A stretch of DNA of 44,626 bases from Gnetum montanum (taxonomy: Eukaryota; Streptophyta; Gnetopsida; Gnetales; Gnetaceae): positions 69,731 to 114,356 of the forward strand of contig MNCI01025366.1 of the NCBI GenBank assembly GCA_015680685.1. Reading direction: 5' to 3'. Below, one piece after another: positions 1 through 10,500 of this stretch. The translations under genes were made by a program, and so were the position numbers. A model generated the notes under the pieces. It ran no database searches. It was not told the DNA's origin and saw only the letters and a program-made list of their open reading frames with translations. Within the stretch, counting starts at the first letter, position 1, and every line of letters begins with the position of its first letter.

Positions 1-579
1 GAATTGGGTCAAGAGCTCCTCCAGTGTTGAGATGGAGGCATGTGGGAGCGTGTGGTACCAGTCTAAAGCTTTGCCCATCAGAGACATAGTGAAGACATGA
101 ATAATGATGTGCAATCATTGCTGTAATAGAAAATATTTAGATCAAAATGTGACCAAATATGCATTAGGATCTCCCTCCCCGTTGTATTTTGTGAAGTGGG
201 GTAGTGGCATCCCAGGAGGTAACGTGAGCATAGGAACTGTCGGGCTAATGGGGTTGTCATGGTAGAAATCGATGACATGAACTGTGTCAAAACCGATGGC
301 TTTGAGGCATTTAACCTCTTCATTGAGGGTCTAGATAAGCTGAAACACTTGATCCAGACCCAGAAACAACACAGATAGCTATGGGATTGCAGGGGCAATG
401 GTCGTTGGTGGCATAGTAGGGGTAGTGGCCTGGCTCACAGGGGGTGTCGTTGGGGCTGCCCTTGCGAAGGGTGTCACCTGTGAGGTCCACCACCCTATGG
501 GTGGTGGTGTTGGAGTGGTGGCTGCTGGTGGAGCTACGGGGTTAGCCATTTGCACGACTGATGGAATGGGCCACAGTTC
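1..579 (-). pseudogene. Element C gag: end of proline-rich leader and N-terminal gag core
   Basis: The minus strand reads a proline/threonine-rich stretch (about 579-380), a short segment with KCLKAIG, then the gag core beginning near 273 with DFYHDNP. It continues with LPPGMPLPHFTKYNGEGDPN and MGKALDWYHTLP. The same order and motifs occur in A (14982-14467) and B (31192-30467). Damage includes stops after LVTF and around 130-110, and a frame loss near 110. Distance and frame to 36866-37744 fit one original reading frame interrupted by element A. The capsid-like core would form the virus-like particle; the C-terminal zinc knuckle is outside the window. Confidence 0.8.
575..579. repeat. Target-site duplication of element A, left copy
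   Basis: AGTTC immediately outside the left LTR of A. It matches AGTCC at 36861-36865 in four of five positions, and the mismatch is a T/C transition. Confidence 0.75.
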
Positions 580-1862
580 TGTAACGATGGAAAATGTCGG
601 TTGCTGGAAACACTGAGAGGATTTTCATGTATACAGTTTCAACCCCGAAATTGTGCGAGGGCCATGCTGGAGAAAATGAATTCAAGGTGCCCTGAATGGT
701 CTTGTTGATCAGACAAGGACTTACTTGGTCAGTAAATTTGTTAACGATCATGTAACGAGATGGCGATTTGATGTGAAAACATAATACCAATTGACGAGAA
801 AAATGAGATCTACTCCAAGATCGAATCTTGAAGGTAATGAAAACGAGGTAAACTATGCAAAACGACTGTAAAAATAAATGTAAACAAGATGCAATGAATT
901 GAATTTAGAAAATGCATGATCCCAAGATCTGGGATCTCTCTTATGAACAAATATGATGAATACAATGATATTTGCAAGCAGACTCTGGTTTGGATGAAGT
1001 ATCTGCCACCAAAAAGAAGCTATTTAGAGATTAGATAAGCAAAAGGCCAATCTACCTTGTTCACTAGCCAATCTAGGCACAAGGGAGTTAGGCTCGAAGC
1101 AAAATTTTCGCTAACTTGCGATCTCTAGCCAAAAAACTTCTCTCTATCATTGTTGATGCTCTTGCCAACTTTCGTCAACTGCCTCAATTTTTTCCACTTC
1201 CTTTTTTTTGTTGCCAACTCTTTTTGCTTTCTTCACCAGCCAGCCAACAAAGCAACCAACCAACCTTTTTTTCCAACCAACCCTTTGAGCGTTGTTCACT
1301 AGGGTATTTATAGGATTAGGGTTAGGAGAAGAATGTGGTTTAGATGATGCGTGTCTTGGGCCCATAGAATGTCATGACTTGGCGTGCTACAGTTGAAGCT
1401 TGTGACGCTACGTTGTGCCATGCTCTAGCCTAACCACCCTGTGGCTATGCTGTAATACGCTGGGAAACGTATCGTGACATAATGATTGTTACTGTTTGGA
1501 TTTTTCTATCCTTGTTGTTGCAGCTATTTCAACTGTGTTGCTTGCATTATGCTGCACTACGTTGCGTAGTGTAATGTAGTGTAATACGTAAAAAGTTAAG
1601 ATTTTGAAGCATGGTTAACTTGAAAAGTTGAAGTGTTGTCACCGTGCATCCCTTATTTTGTCCTATCCTCCTGAAGTCTGCTACCCTGAGCTATGTAGCA
1701 TAGTGTAGTAGGTCCTCAGCTGAAAAAACAACTTGTTAAGATGTGCAACTGTTTTTGGTGCTTCCATCACTCAGATGTCTTGTCGATGCACTTGTGAAAA
1801 CCCTTGCCTAAACTTTGAGACTTTGTTGAATCATCGAGGTCTCAAAATTTCATGGTGTTTCA
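580..1862 (-). repeat. LTR of element A, 3' copy
   Basis: 1283 bp, near-identical in layout to 35577-36860. On the minus strand it begins TGAAACACCATG and ends CGTTACA. Its promoter TATA box is at 1305-1312 (minus strand TATAAATA), which leaves about 550 bp of U3 and 700 bp of R-U5. U3 carries CTACG/CGTAG words with partial dyad symmetry around 1550-1710. Small open frames inside it have no gene-like features. Confidence 0.95.
1305..1323 (-). promoter_or_regulatory. LTR-A core promoter: TATA box with adjacent telo-box
   Basis: On the minus strand a telo-box AACCCTAA (1316-1323) lies three bases upstream of TATAAATA (1305-1312). The same pair is present in the other LTR at 36302-36320. Telo-boxes are known elements of plant promoters for genes active in dividing cells. 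Use here is inferred. Confidence 0.6.
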
Positions 1863-1932
1863 ATGACCCCTCTTTGTTGATGTTTGGAGGGCTTGCCCAG
1901 GAGATGTCAACAAAGAATGTGAAACACCATAG
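1851..1932 (-). other. Inverted repeat spanning the polypurine tract and LTR edge of element A
   Basis: ATGGTGTTTCA (1852-1862, the LTR terminus) is complementary to TGAAACACCAT (1920-1930), and CTTTGTTGA (1872-1880) to TCAACAAAG (1907-1915). The polypurine tract lies in the stem. Element B has the same arrangement at 17371-17455. Confidence 0.75.
1863..1880 (-). promoter_or_regulatory. Polypurine tract of element A
   Basis: The minus strand reads CAACAAAGAGGGGTCAT directly before the 3' LTR, the expected place for priming of plus-strand DNA. Element B has CAACAAAGAGAGGCCAA in the same position (17384-17400). Confidence 0.7.
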
Positions 1933-3063
1933 AGGTAAAGATGTCAACATTGTTCGTCGACTACTGCTCGGATGTTGCTCTGTCAAACCTAAAAGTGTGA
2001 AGATTGGGAACATAAGAAACAGAAGATGGGTTTTACAAGTGTGAGGGAGAGAGGTTTGGGGAAGACTCAAGTGCAAGTAGGATACCTCGCAAACATGTTA
2101 TTAGATAACTTCTCACTGGTGTTTTCGCAAGAGGGTACATTGTTGCACTGTATATGTGGGACTTGCCTGGGCAAGTTGTGTTACGCCCGTATAGCCTGGA
2201 CAAGTTGCATTTCATCCATATTGCCTGGCTTTTTCACTTTTTTTTGTTTTTTTCCTACAGATACATTCCATGAGGCTACTTGTGTTACGCCAGTTCATGG
2301 ACACGACGGTTATCATGTGCAAAAGGCTCCCTGTACGTTTACATATTTTGTACAAATGGGAGGAGAAAGTAAGGGTAGTTGCAAGGATAAGAGAAGGAAA
2401 AAGTAAGGTAAGGTGTCTAGAGGGGAAAGGCAAGGTCTGCACTCCCAAGTAGTCAGGCTAGTCCGAGTAGCCACCTTGGAACGCTATGATTCCTCGTCCT
2501 CCTAGTGAATGCATCTTTGAACAATGCTATTGTAGCAAGTAACCTGCAAAATGCAACAAAGAACAAAGAACAAAAGCAACTATCCTAATCTTTGGGGGAG
2601 GCTATTGAAACAAGTGTTGTCCAAAGAGAAAAGGGGAGTGCACCATAAAAAGGGGACTGCAGCAAAAGGCAAGGGTCCCTTTGTTGACAACATGGCTTAA
2701 TAATTCGCCATCAATAGCCAAGTTCATCTTATCCATCTAACTAGGCAGGGAGCCAATCAAATGAATCTGAGAAGCCAGATCCTTATAGTGGCGGTAGTTG
2801 GAGGCAACCAAGGTTATGGGTGACCATAGTTTCCTTGGGGCTCCAACTAGCGATACTGACCTTGGGAGCTGCAATTGTTGAGTGACTATTGTGGTAGCAT
2901 CTCTGAGGGGTCAGTAGTATGCCCTTCAACATATTTGATGAATCAGTAGAATGCTGGGGGCTAGCGGCGTTGCGTCTATTCCAATATCCTACCCATTCGA
3001 TTTAATGGGGACGTCATGCAAAAATGGTCAGGCCTATTTGTTTCGTGGATGGTCTGTTGGAAG
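1933..3063. other. Element A 3' untranslated region
   Basis: Non-coding DNA between the polypurine tract and the minisatellite. Only short, unsupported open frames are present. A T-rich tract occurs near 2228-2255. I see no gene here. Confidence 0.6.
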
Positions 3064-3475
3064 ATCCCAGTTTTAGGTCCTAGTAGACCGTCATTGTTGG
3101 TTTTAAGTCCCAGCAGACCATGGTCCAAGTTTAAAGTCTGGGCAGACTGAAGTGTGCTAGTTTTACGTCGTAGCGGATGGTGGAAGAGCTAGTTTATGGT
3201 CCTAGCAGACTGTGCTGTGGATGTCAGTTTCATGTCATGACCCAAGGACAAGTCTGTGCTAGTTTAACATCTCAGAAGATGGATGCTTACCTTAACAGTT
3301 TTACATTGTGGTGGATGGTAGAAAGCCTTGCCTATTTAGCATCGTGGCGGACGTGTGCAAAATGCGCCAATTTTACGTCATAGCCGATGTGTACAAAATT
3401 TCCAATTTTACATTGTAGCGGATGATTATTACAACACTACCAATTTTGTGTTGTTGTGGACGATTGTTACCTTGC
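3064..3475. repeat. Minisatellite after integrase in element A
   Basis: About a dozen degenerate units of 32-36 bp, consensus close to AGTTTTAGGTCNTAGCGGAC, start near 3066, 3098, 3128, 3159, 3188, 3224, 3260, 3296, 3334, 3367, 3402 and 3439. Each has a small GTC...GAC dyad. The same unit family lies in B at 18545-18945 and flanks the antisense cassette in both elements. Confidence 0.8.
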
Positions 3476-3494
3476 GTTCTAGCTAAGCTGACGT

Positions 3495-4670
3495 CTAAAT
3501 ATGGTACTACTTCAAGTACATATGATTCACCAGCTTGGCAAGCTCGTTGCCATTGATGTTTGCTAGCCTGAATGATCCGTTGTCATATGCGTTGATGACC
3601 AGGAAGGGGCCTTCCCAGCTTGTAGAGAATTTGCTCATTGGTTCATGAATGGCTTTAAGGACCAAGTCTCCTTTCTTGATTAGTCACTGATGTAGGTTGT
3701 GATGATGCTTCTGCCTTTGTCTATCCTGATATGTTTTGATGCTGTTAAGTGCCTGGATGCGTTTCTCCTCCACTGAGTCTAGATCCACGATCTTGGACTC
3801 ATTGTGTTGAGTCTCATTTATAACCATGGAGAGGACCATCTATAGTGAGGGAACCTGTAGTTCAAGGGGCAACATTGCTTCAGATCCATAGACTGGGCTA
3901 TATGGTGTCCTACCCGTAGATGTTCTACATGTCATACGATAGGCCCATAGCACATAGAGGATTTTCTCATGCCATCGTTTCTTATTGCTACTAAGCATCT
4001 TCTTCAGAAAATTGATAACCACCTTTTTTGTTGCTTCCGCTTGATCATTTTCTTACAGGTAATATGATGAGGAAAAAGATTGCTTAATACCAAGGTTATT
4101 GTAGAAAGATTTGGTTTTAGTACTACTAAATTATGGTCCATTTTCGGTCACAATAGTCATGGGAAGCCCAAACCTTGTTATTATGTTATCCAAGATAAAA
4201 TGAAAAACCTGTTGAGATGTAGTCTTTCATAGGGGAATAGCCTCAACCCATTTTGTGAAGTACTCAATGGCAGTGATGATGTAACTATGTCCTGCAGAAG
4301 ACTTAGGCGTGATGGGACCTATGATGTCTAGCCCCCATCATTGGAATGACCAAGTGATCTGTGTGGTATGCAACTTAGTTGGTGACACGTGTATTAGATT
4401 TGCGTAACACTAGCATGTGTCACATGTCTTAACTTTGGTAAGGAAATCTCGTTCCATGTATAGCCAATAATACCCTAAGTGTCTGATTTTAGCGGCCATG
4501 GCTTGTAGGGCTATGTGTCCTCCACATAGTCCTTCATGGACTTCACTAACTATCCTTTGCACTTGGTCGTTATTAACGTAAGTTAACAATACCCCATCAA
4601 AGGAGTGCCTACATAGAGTACTATCTCTGATGATGACGTATTGTCTGTCATGCTTGCGGATTACGTATTT
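3495..4670 (-). pseudogene. Integrase of element A
   Basis: The minus strand shows an HHCC-like zinc site (HEGLCGGH, then CDTC followed by a stop). The first catalytic Asp is in WWGLDIIGPITP. The second position reads TENGP instead of DNGP, so Asp is replaced by Glu. QAEATKK carries the third acidic residue. LWAYRMTCRTSTGRTPY and SWEGPF follow in the C-terminal domain. Several stops interrupt it, including one at TENGP-stop-F and one after QVPSL at 3840. The final stop is at 3495-3497. The same-order protein in element B is better preserved. Confidence 0.87.
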
Positions 4671-5225
4671 TTATGCAGATGTTAACTCATGCGATGGTTC
4701 ACCATGTACAAGGTAGATTTTAATGTTGTTGTACCATTCTGGTGTTCCTTCTGCACTTAAAGAAGAGATTTGCATCACTTGGATGATAGGATCTATACAT
4801 TCTATCATTAAAGCGGGAAAGGTGGTAAACAAATGTGGTGGCATGTTTAAAGCTAGCATAGCTAGTGCATCAGCTACGGTGTTCTCACTACACGGCATGT
4901 GTCGGACATCAGTCATTGTAAATTGTTTCAGAAGGTCTTTAGCCATATTGCAATAGGGTTGTAGGTGCATGGCTTTACAAGCGTAGACTTCTGTGATCTG
5001 AATGACAACAAGCATTGAATTAGCTTGGATTGCCAAGTGTTGAAGATTCAGTTCTCTGGCTGCTAACAGTCCCCTGAGAAGCTTCTCGTATTCTGCCATT
5101 GTTCGTATAAGGAAACACCAGGTGGTAAGCCAATGGGTGAACATCCTCAAGGGAAAGCATGATGATGACGGTGGCACTACCATTTCTGGTACTTGAAGCT
5201 CCATCAAAGTGTAATGTCGCTTCAA
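4671..5225 (-). pseudogene. Archaeal-type RNase H (second RNase H) of element A
   Basis: This domain defines the Tat lineage and removes RNA from RNA-DNA hybrids. The N-terminal part (HFDGASSTRNGSATVII) is read in one frame to about 5102. The rest (AEYEKLLRGLLAARELN, then VADALAMLALNMP) is in another, so one base was lost or gained at TNN. Of the four acidic positions, the D of FDGAS, the E of AEYEK and the D of VADALA are present. The position seen as GDS in element B is ANS here, so a catalytic aspartate is missing. The Glu lies just after the frameshift. Confidence 0.87.
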
Positions 5226-5289
5226 GGCCTGTTGATACAGGGCTTAAACTATGTACATGTTCGTTTGGAAATTTAGGCTCTATCGTCCC

Positions 5290-5964
5290 CTAATCATTAA
5301 TAGGTGATGTTACAAGTTGGATGGCTATCGCTTGGCCTTTCATAGAAGATTGGGCCATGTAGTGTAAGTCAATTTCTACTATGATGGCTTTCCACTGGGC
5401 TATCTTATTGCTCTCGTATAAATTGTTCATGATTGCACGTAGAATGTTTTTCTTGAAAATTATGTTAACCTGGCTGCAAAAAAGATAGTGTCTACATTTC
5501 TTGAGCATGAAAACCAATGCCAAGCAGTTATGCTCTACTTCATTGTACCTCGTTTCATATGCAAATAGAGCATGACTTAGATAATAGATGGTGATTTTCG
5601 ACCTGTCGTCCCTCTTTTGACACAACAACACAACTATGGAAATATCTAAACTTGCCAGGTAGATGAAGAAGGGTTGATCCCTTTGTGACGGGAAAACCAT
5701 TGGCAAATGTAACAGCTCTTTCTTTAAGTTGTCAAAAGCACATTGACAGTCCTCGGTCCATTTGAAGTTAACCCCCTTCTTGAGAAAATGCTGCATGGGG
5801 TGTAACTTGTCTGTCAACTTCGAGATGAACCTTCTGATAAACTGTAACCTACCTTGCAATCCATGCAGTTCTTTGAGTTTTGTAGGTGGTTCTAGGTTAA
5901 TGATGGTCCTAACCTTGTCAGGGTCGACTCGTATGCCAACTTTTGACACTACAAACCCCAACAT
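5290..5964 (-). pseudogene. RT thumb/connection and first RNase H domain of element A
   Basis: An open stretch of 224 codons in the same frame as RT. It begins MLGFVVSKVGIRVDPDKV and includes LQGRLQFIRRFI, the usual RT-RNase H connection. The RNase H core has IYLASLDISIVVLL where other Ty3 elements have a TDAS-type catalytic motif, then YYLSHAL and VEHNCLALVF. The canonical first aspartate is not evident. In the Tat lineage an additional RNase H follows, and the first domain is often degenerate. It ends at 5290 in a spacer homologous to B 20750. Confidence 0.85.
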
Positions 5965-5967
5965 GCA

Positions 5968-6522
5968 TCAGGTTTTGACTTTGAACACATATTTTCTTGG
6001 GTTGAGTCGTAGGTCGTGCCTGAGACATCGTTTAAGGATTAACTCTAAACCCTTTGGGTGATCTACCGACTTCCTAGATTTAACCACTATGTCATCTACA
6101 TAGTCGTTCAACATTTCTAAGAGATAATCATTAAAGATATATGTCATGGCACATTGATAAGTTGCTCCAGTGTTTTTTAGCCTAAAAGGTATCATGGTAT
6201 AATAGAAAGTTCTCCAGGGAGTCATGAAAGTTGTAGTCAGTTGATGTTCTGGGTTGATACGGATTTGATTGTATCCCAAAAACCCATCCATAAAGGATAG
6301 TAAAGAATGTCTAGTTGTTGTATCGATAAGTTGGTCAATACTCGGTAATGGGAAATTGTCTTTGACTGTTTCCTTGTTCAGATCGCAGATGTTTATACAA
6401 ATGCGTATTCCTCCCGTTTTCTTAGAAATGACAACAATGTTTGACACCCAATCTGAGTAATCAACTGCGTGGATGAAACTAGTTTGATATAGCTTAGTGA
6501 TTTCATCACGCACTGCCAACAC
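5968..6522 (-). pseudogene. Reverse transcriptase domain of element A
   Basis: An open stretch of 184 codons. Visible RT blocks in order are VSNIVVISKKTGGIRICI, FPLPSIDQLID, LLSFMDGFLGYNQI, TTTFMTPWRTFYYTMIPF and NDYVDDIVVKS with the catalytic YVDD. It matches 22015-21428 of element B block for block. The catalytic aspartates (FMDG, YVDD) are intact. The open stretch ends at a stop just after LNPRKYVFKVKT, and the same frame resumes at 5964. Confidence 0.92.
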
Positions 6523-6971
6523 GATTTTGGGCTTAATCTTCTATGCTCTTTATTTAACCGCTTTGATACGTGGGTCTAACACGATGTTGTGTTGTATTAG
6601 TCATGGGTCTAAACTTGACATGTCTTCATATGACCATGCGAACATTGCAATGTTAACTTTGAGAACTTGAGACATGTCATTCTACGTTTGTTGGTCAAGA
6701 AGAGAGTTAAGCTTCAGAGTTTTGCTTTCTCCTTTGTGCATAACTATAGAGATCTCAGTGAGGGGATCCTCGGTCACATCACTAGCCTCCAGGTCTAGGG
6801 TTTGGGCCAAATGTTCTGGCTAGTCTAGGGATACTTCCAAGGTTGCTATGGTTGTGTCATAGGAGGAGGAGTCGGTTCCTATCATTGCAAGATTAGGTTG
6901 TCTAAAGGTTTTCCCGTATGGGCTTGTTAGGGCTAGGGATGCAAGCAAAGCTTCATCCATTTGTAAATCGA

Positions 6972-6985
6972 CCTGCAAAACCGCC
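6972..6985 (-). promoter_or_regulatory. Putative splice acceptor before pol of element A
   Basis: The minus strand reads GGTTTTGCAG followed by GTCGATTTACAA and then ATGGAT, the first pol codons. Element B has AATTGGCAG, eight bases, then ATGGAT at the matching place (22428-22440). Ogre-type Tat elements are known to splice out an intron between protease and RT. The donor is not identified. Confidence 0.45.
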
Positions 6986-7059
6986 AAGAAAGGAAGTAGT
7001 TAAGTTGTTTTTGTTAGCATGGTGAAACGATACAAGGCTTTAGAGGTACGTGTCAAAAG

Positions 7060-7290
7060 GCTGCTAGTTTAAGGTCTTAGCGAACTGTTACAATATATAG
7101 AGTTTGTAAGAAAACAACAAGCAAGGTTTCCTAGGTGCTAGCTTAAAGTTCTTGCGGACTATGGCTAAAAGTGTAACATGGTGTGTCTAGTATGGAAAAA
7201 TAGCTAATTTAGGATCTTTGAAGGCCGTAGTTAATGCAACCAGATTACGAGATGATAAGCTATGCGTTAGTTTAGGGTCTTTTGGATAGT
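7060..7290. repeat. Minisatellite copies upstream of the antisense cassette, element A
   Basis: Four copies of the AGTTTAAGGTC...GGAC unit begin near 7066, 7138, 7205 and 7266, spaced about 65-70 bp. They mark the left border of the cassette and share their core with 3064-3475 and 12115-12260. Confidence 0.65.
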
Positions 7291-7416
7291 AATTACTGCG
7301 ATATTTACGAGATTAATGACGCGATCTTTACGCTTCATGTCAAACTAACATTACTACACCTCAGGAAGGTTCCACGTTGATTGGGTATGAAAACAACAAT
7401 TTTTCACCATCACGCT

Positions 7417-7426
7417 TATAAGTAGA
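7417..7426 (+). promoter_or_regulatory. Candidate TATA box of the antisense gene in element A
   Basis: TATAAGTAGA lies 105 bases upstream of the first ATG at 7531. Spacing fits transcription starting near 7450 and a 5' leader of about 80 bases. Confidence 0.5.
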
Positions 7427-7530
7427 TGGCTCATCCTCGAAATAAACTGCAAGCGTAGTGAAGTTGAGTTAGGCTACAGTAGAAGGAAAACATAAGTTGA
7501 TAATTCTGTAAAGGTTATTCAAGCATAACA

Positions 7531-10500
7531 ATGGCACCGAAGACTAAACGCAAACATGCCAAATTGGCTAGGATCAATGAAGTACAGGAAAGTCTAGGGC
7601 AAATTTCGAAGGTGCGAGTCAAAACTCAGGAGGCTACTCCACTCGCCTAGTAAGTCGTTCTTCACCTTCCTTGTGTGATATATGCGTTACGTCATTTTCA
7701 CTGTCATTGTGTTGTAATTTGTATTTGTTTCGAAAATGTGCACTATGTTAGGTGTCGATACCTGCATGTGCTAGTTACACTATGGGAGTTTGTAATATTA
7801 CCCCTATTTCCTTTGTCAGAGATAGACCTTACACTATTGTAAGGGTTTGGGCGGTCGTGGGTAATGTTGTACAAACACAACACGTAACTGGTTAGAAGTC
7901 TAGGTGTTGTACCCTTGCGTAGCGTAAGTAGGGATCGGTTGTATTGCCCGTAATGGTCATGCGTTATGCTAGGATAATATGTCATATTACATTTATTGCT
8001 GTTGTCATAGACAGACCTTGCAGTGTCGTAAGAGTTTGGGCGATTTTGGATAATGCGTCTCTAACGTAACATGCGATTTTCTGGGAGTCAAAGTAGCGAG
8101 AACCTTAGTGTTGCGTAATGGATTCTCATGAGCTTTTTCGATTTATTTTGGCATTGTTAGCAAGTCTAAATTGTTTTCTAATGGTAATGTGTTTTATTGT
8201 AAAGGGTTACGCTAAAGCTTGTCCTGATTGTTCTAGACATTGTGGGCATTCTATGCTATCTAAATGTCCCCATGGCCAACGTTCATCCTCCCCATGCTCG
8301 TGTAGGGGGAGAGGTGGTTTGGTTCCGAACGGGCGCACGGGAGTTCCTACAATTTTTGTTGCGTAACTTAGCATAATTTTTTGGTTGCATCTATCGGCCG
8401 AGATGACCATCGCCATTCTGGAAATACTGCTAGTTGGGTCAACACAGAGCATTTTAACGTTTTTGGTGGATAGATCAATCGAGGCCGTAGGTGGGAGGGA
8501 TCATGAACAGCGCGTCAAGGGTTTGAGGTGCTTATCCTGGATCTGGAAGATGCCTAGGATTAATTTTTATCATGCCTACAACACGTTGTTTGTAGCTCAT
8601 CATCTCATCACCTATTTTCAGAACCAACTTGGCACCATGTATTATGCAGGCGTGTAAGTGTTGTCAAGGTGCTATGATTTGTTAACTACTATCTGATTTT
8701 TTGTTAGATGTAAACAGTTTTCTGTATTCTGTGGCATAGGTTCTTTATCGATGCGGATGGTCTCCAGGGTGATATGGACATGTTATCCATGGCCCAAATA
8801 GCCATAAAGGAATTTACTTCCATCAGCAACATACGTGCTAGTGTCTTGGGACAACTAGGATTTGAAATCCAACACTACCCTATCCAGTATGCCAAATTCC
8901 TTGTCAAGTGTAGAGACTCTGGATGGCTAGATAGGGAGTGGACTTTAGATTGTCCTATCACCGTTGACGACGTGCAAGTGAAATTCCCACCATTTCCTTT
9001 GCCCTTTAGACACAATAAGTGATGCTACGCTGATCAACTATGTGACCCTATGGGATGAAAACAATGTTAAGATTTTATTGTTTTTTTGTTTTGTCTAACC
9101 TATTTTCTGTATTTTATGTTTATAGTTAAAGAATCACGGGAGGTCACGGTGATAGCCTCTGGGCATGATGCAGCCACCATCTTCTTCTGCTATGGTGATA
9201 TAAATGAGGCGCAACATTGGCTTTGCCATTGAGCGGCCCCAACTGCAATAACCAATAACCTTCGGGAAACTAGGCTAATGGAGCTATTTATAGCTGTAAC
9301 CCCCAATGTCCCAGTAGCTGAAATGTTGACCCTAGTTGACTCCTTTAGCAAACAAGCCAAGCATTTTCAAACACGTGTGCATAATGTGCATGTGAGTTTT
9401 GATATTAATGCTCGACTGTTCACTAAATTGTTTGGTGTTTCTTCTAATGGTCTCCCGATGGGAGAGAAATCCAAAAAGAGCTCTAGACATCAAAAGGACA
9501 TAGAGGAATAGCTAGGGACTACAAAAGAGCTGAAAGGCATTTACACTGAGAAGATCCAGCTAGATGTGGCTGGCACCATTCACCCCCTCTTCCATGCTCA
9601 TGCCTTTTCCAAGGTACTCTCCCAAGGAAAAATCCTTGGAATAAAGCAGGCTTGGATCATGCGGGAGGTTATGGAAGAGGGGACATGATATAACTAGGCT
9701 AAGCACCTTGCTGAAGGCTTGTAGGCTGAGATGGTCAAGCTTTGCAAGAAGCTTAAGTTTCATTGCAACGTGCATTTTTCCTTCTTCATAGCTTATTTCC
9801 TGGATTTTGCCGAATTCCTGGTGGTTCACAAGGATGGAGTCTAGGTGCAGCAGGATCATAACTAGATCTCCAAGCCATGGATTTGCCAAGTCTTCTGCAC
9901 CATCTGATCCCAAGATCCTCTTGAAGGTATCAAGGAGTCTCTTTCAATAACCACTAAGGATTGGGTGGCACCCCCCCTCCGAGGCCAAGATAGCATGGGT
10001 GAGGCACCCCCTTCTAACACTGGCAGTGCATCGAAGGGAAAGTGCCTGGCAGCAGAAATAGTAGCCTCATCGATTTAGCAGAAAAAGCATCATTTGGCCA
10101 TGGATTCTCCTAGCCCGACTGGTGAAGAGGAGAGGAAACTACGAATTAACTTTCATAGGAGCCATCCCCCGGCTAGTAAGTAAAGTAATGCACGGTTATG
10201 TATATTATGCTACGTATAGACGTCGTTTCATCGCGTAGCGCTCATGGGAAGTAAGTAAAGTTTTGCTAACTGTGATGCATTCTATAGGAAGAGAGAAAGA
10301 TGTGGAGGGAATGATCCCTGAATAGGGGCCATAGTCTTGCAGCATGGGGAAGGGGCCCTAGTTTTGAAAAAGGAGGCCCCTATTGACAACGTGGGCAGTA
10401 TGCAGGCTCCTATACCTGAAGGGAAGACGAGCGTAGAAGATGTCACGACCTTTTTGGATGGGCTAGAAAGGGAGGAGTGGTTCGTCACTAGTGAGTTTGA

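Larger units (their letters stand above)
3495..6960 (-). pseudogene. pol: Element A pol: RT, RNase H, archaeal-type RNase H, integrase
   Basis: The polyprotein copies element RNA into DNA and integrates it. The likely start is ATG at 6960 (MDEALLAS), 12 bases after an acceptor-like TTTTGCAG. The N-terminal segment (6960-6523) has MFAWSYEDMSSLDP and several stops. RT (6522-5968) keeps FPLPSIDQL, TPWRTFYYTM and YVDD. RNase H 1 follows (5964-5290), then the archaeal-type RNase H (about 5230-4671) and integrase (4670-3495). The frame shifts once, near 5102, inside the second RNase H. The C-terminus ends with SWEGPF and a stop at 3495-3497. Numerous stops mean it is dead. Confidence 0.9.

Noticed and set aside
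1311-1323. Interstitial telomere repeat
   Set aside because: Only one and a half TTTAGGG-like units, and present in both LTR copies; it is part of the LTR promoter.
1116-1365. Short open frames on both strands in the LTR of element A (also 36054-36362)
   Set aside because: They overlap each other on opposite strands, lie across the promoter and are low in complexity.
3064-3475. CRISPR-like array
   Set aside because: Units are degenerate and contiguous, without unique spacers of constant length, in a plant genome.
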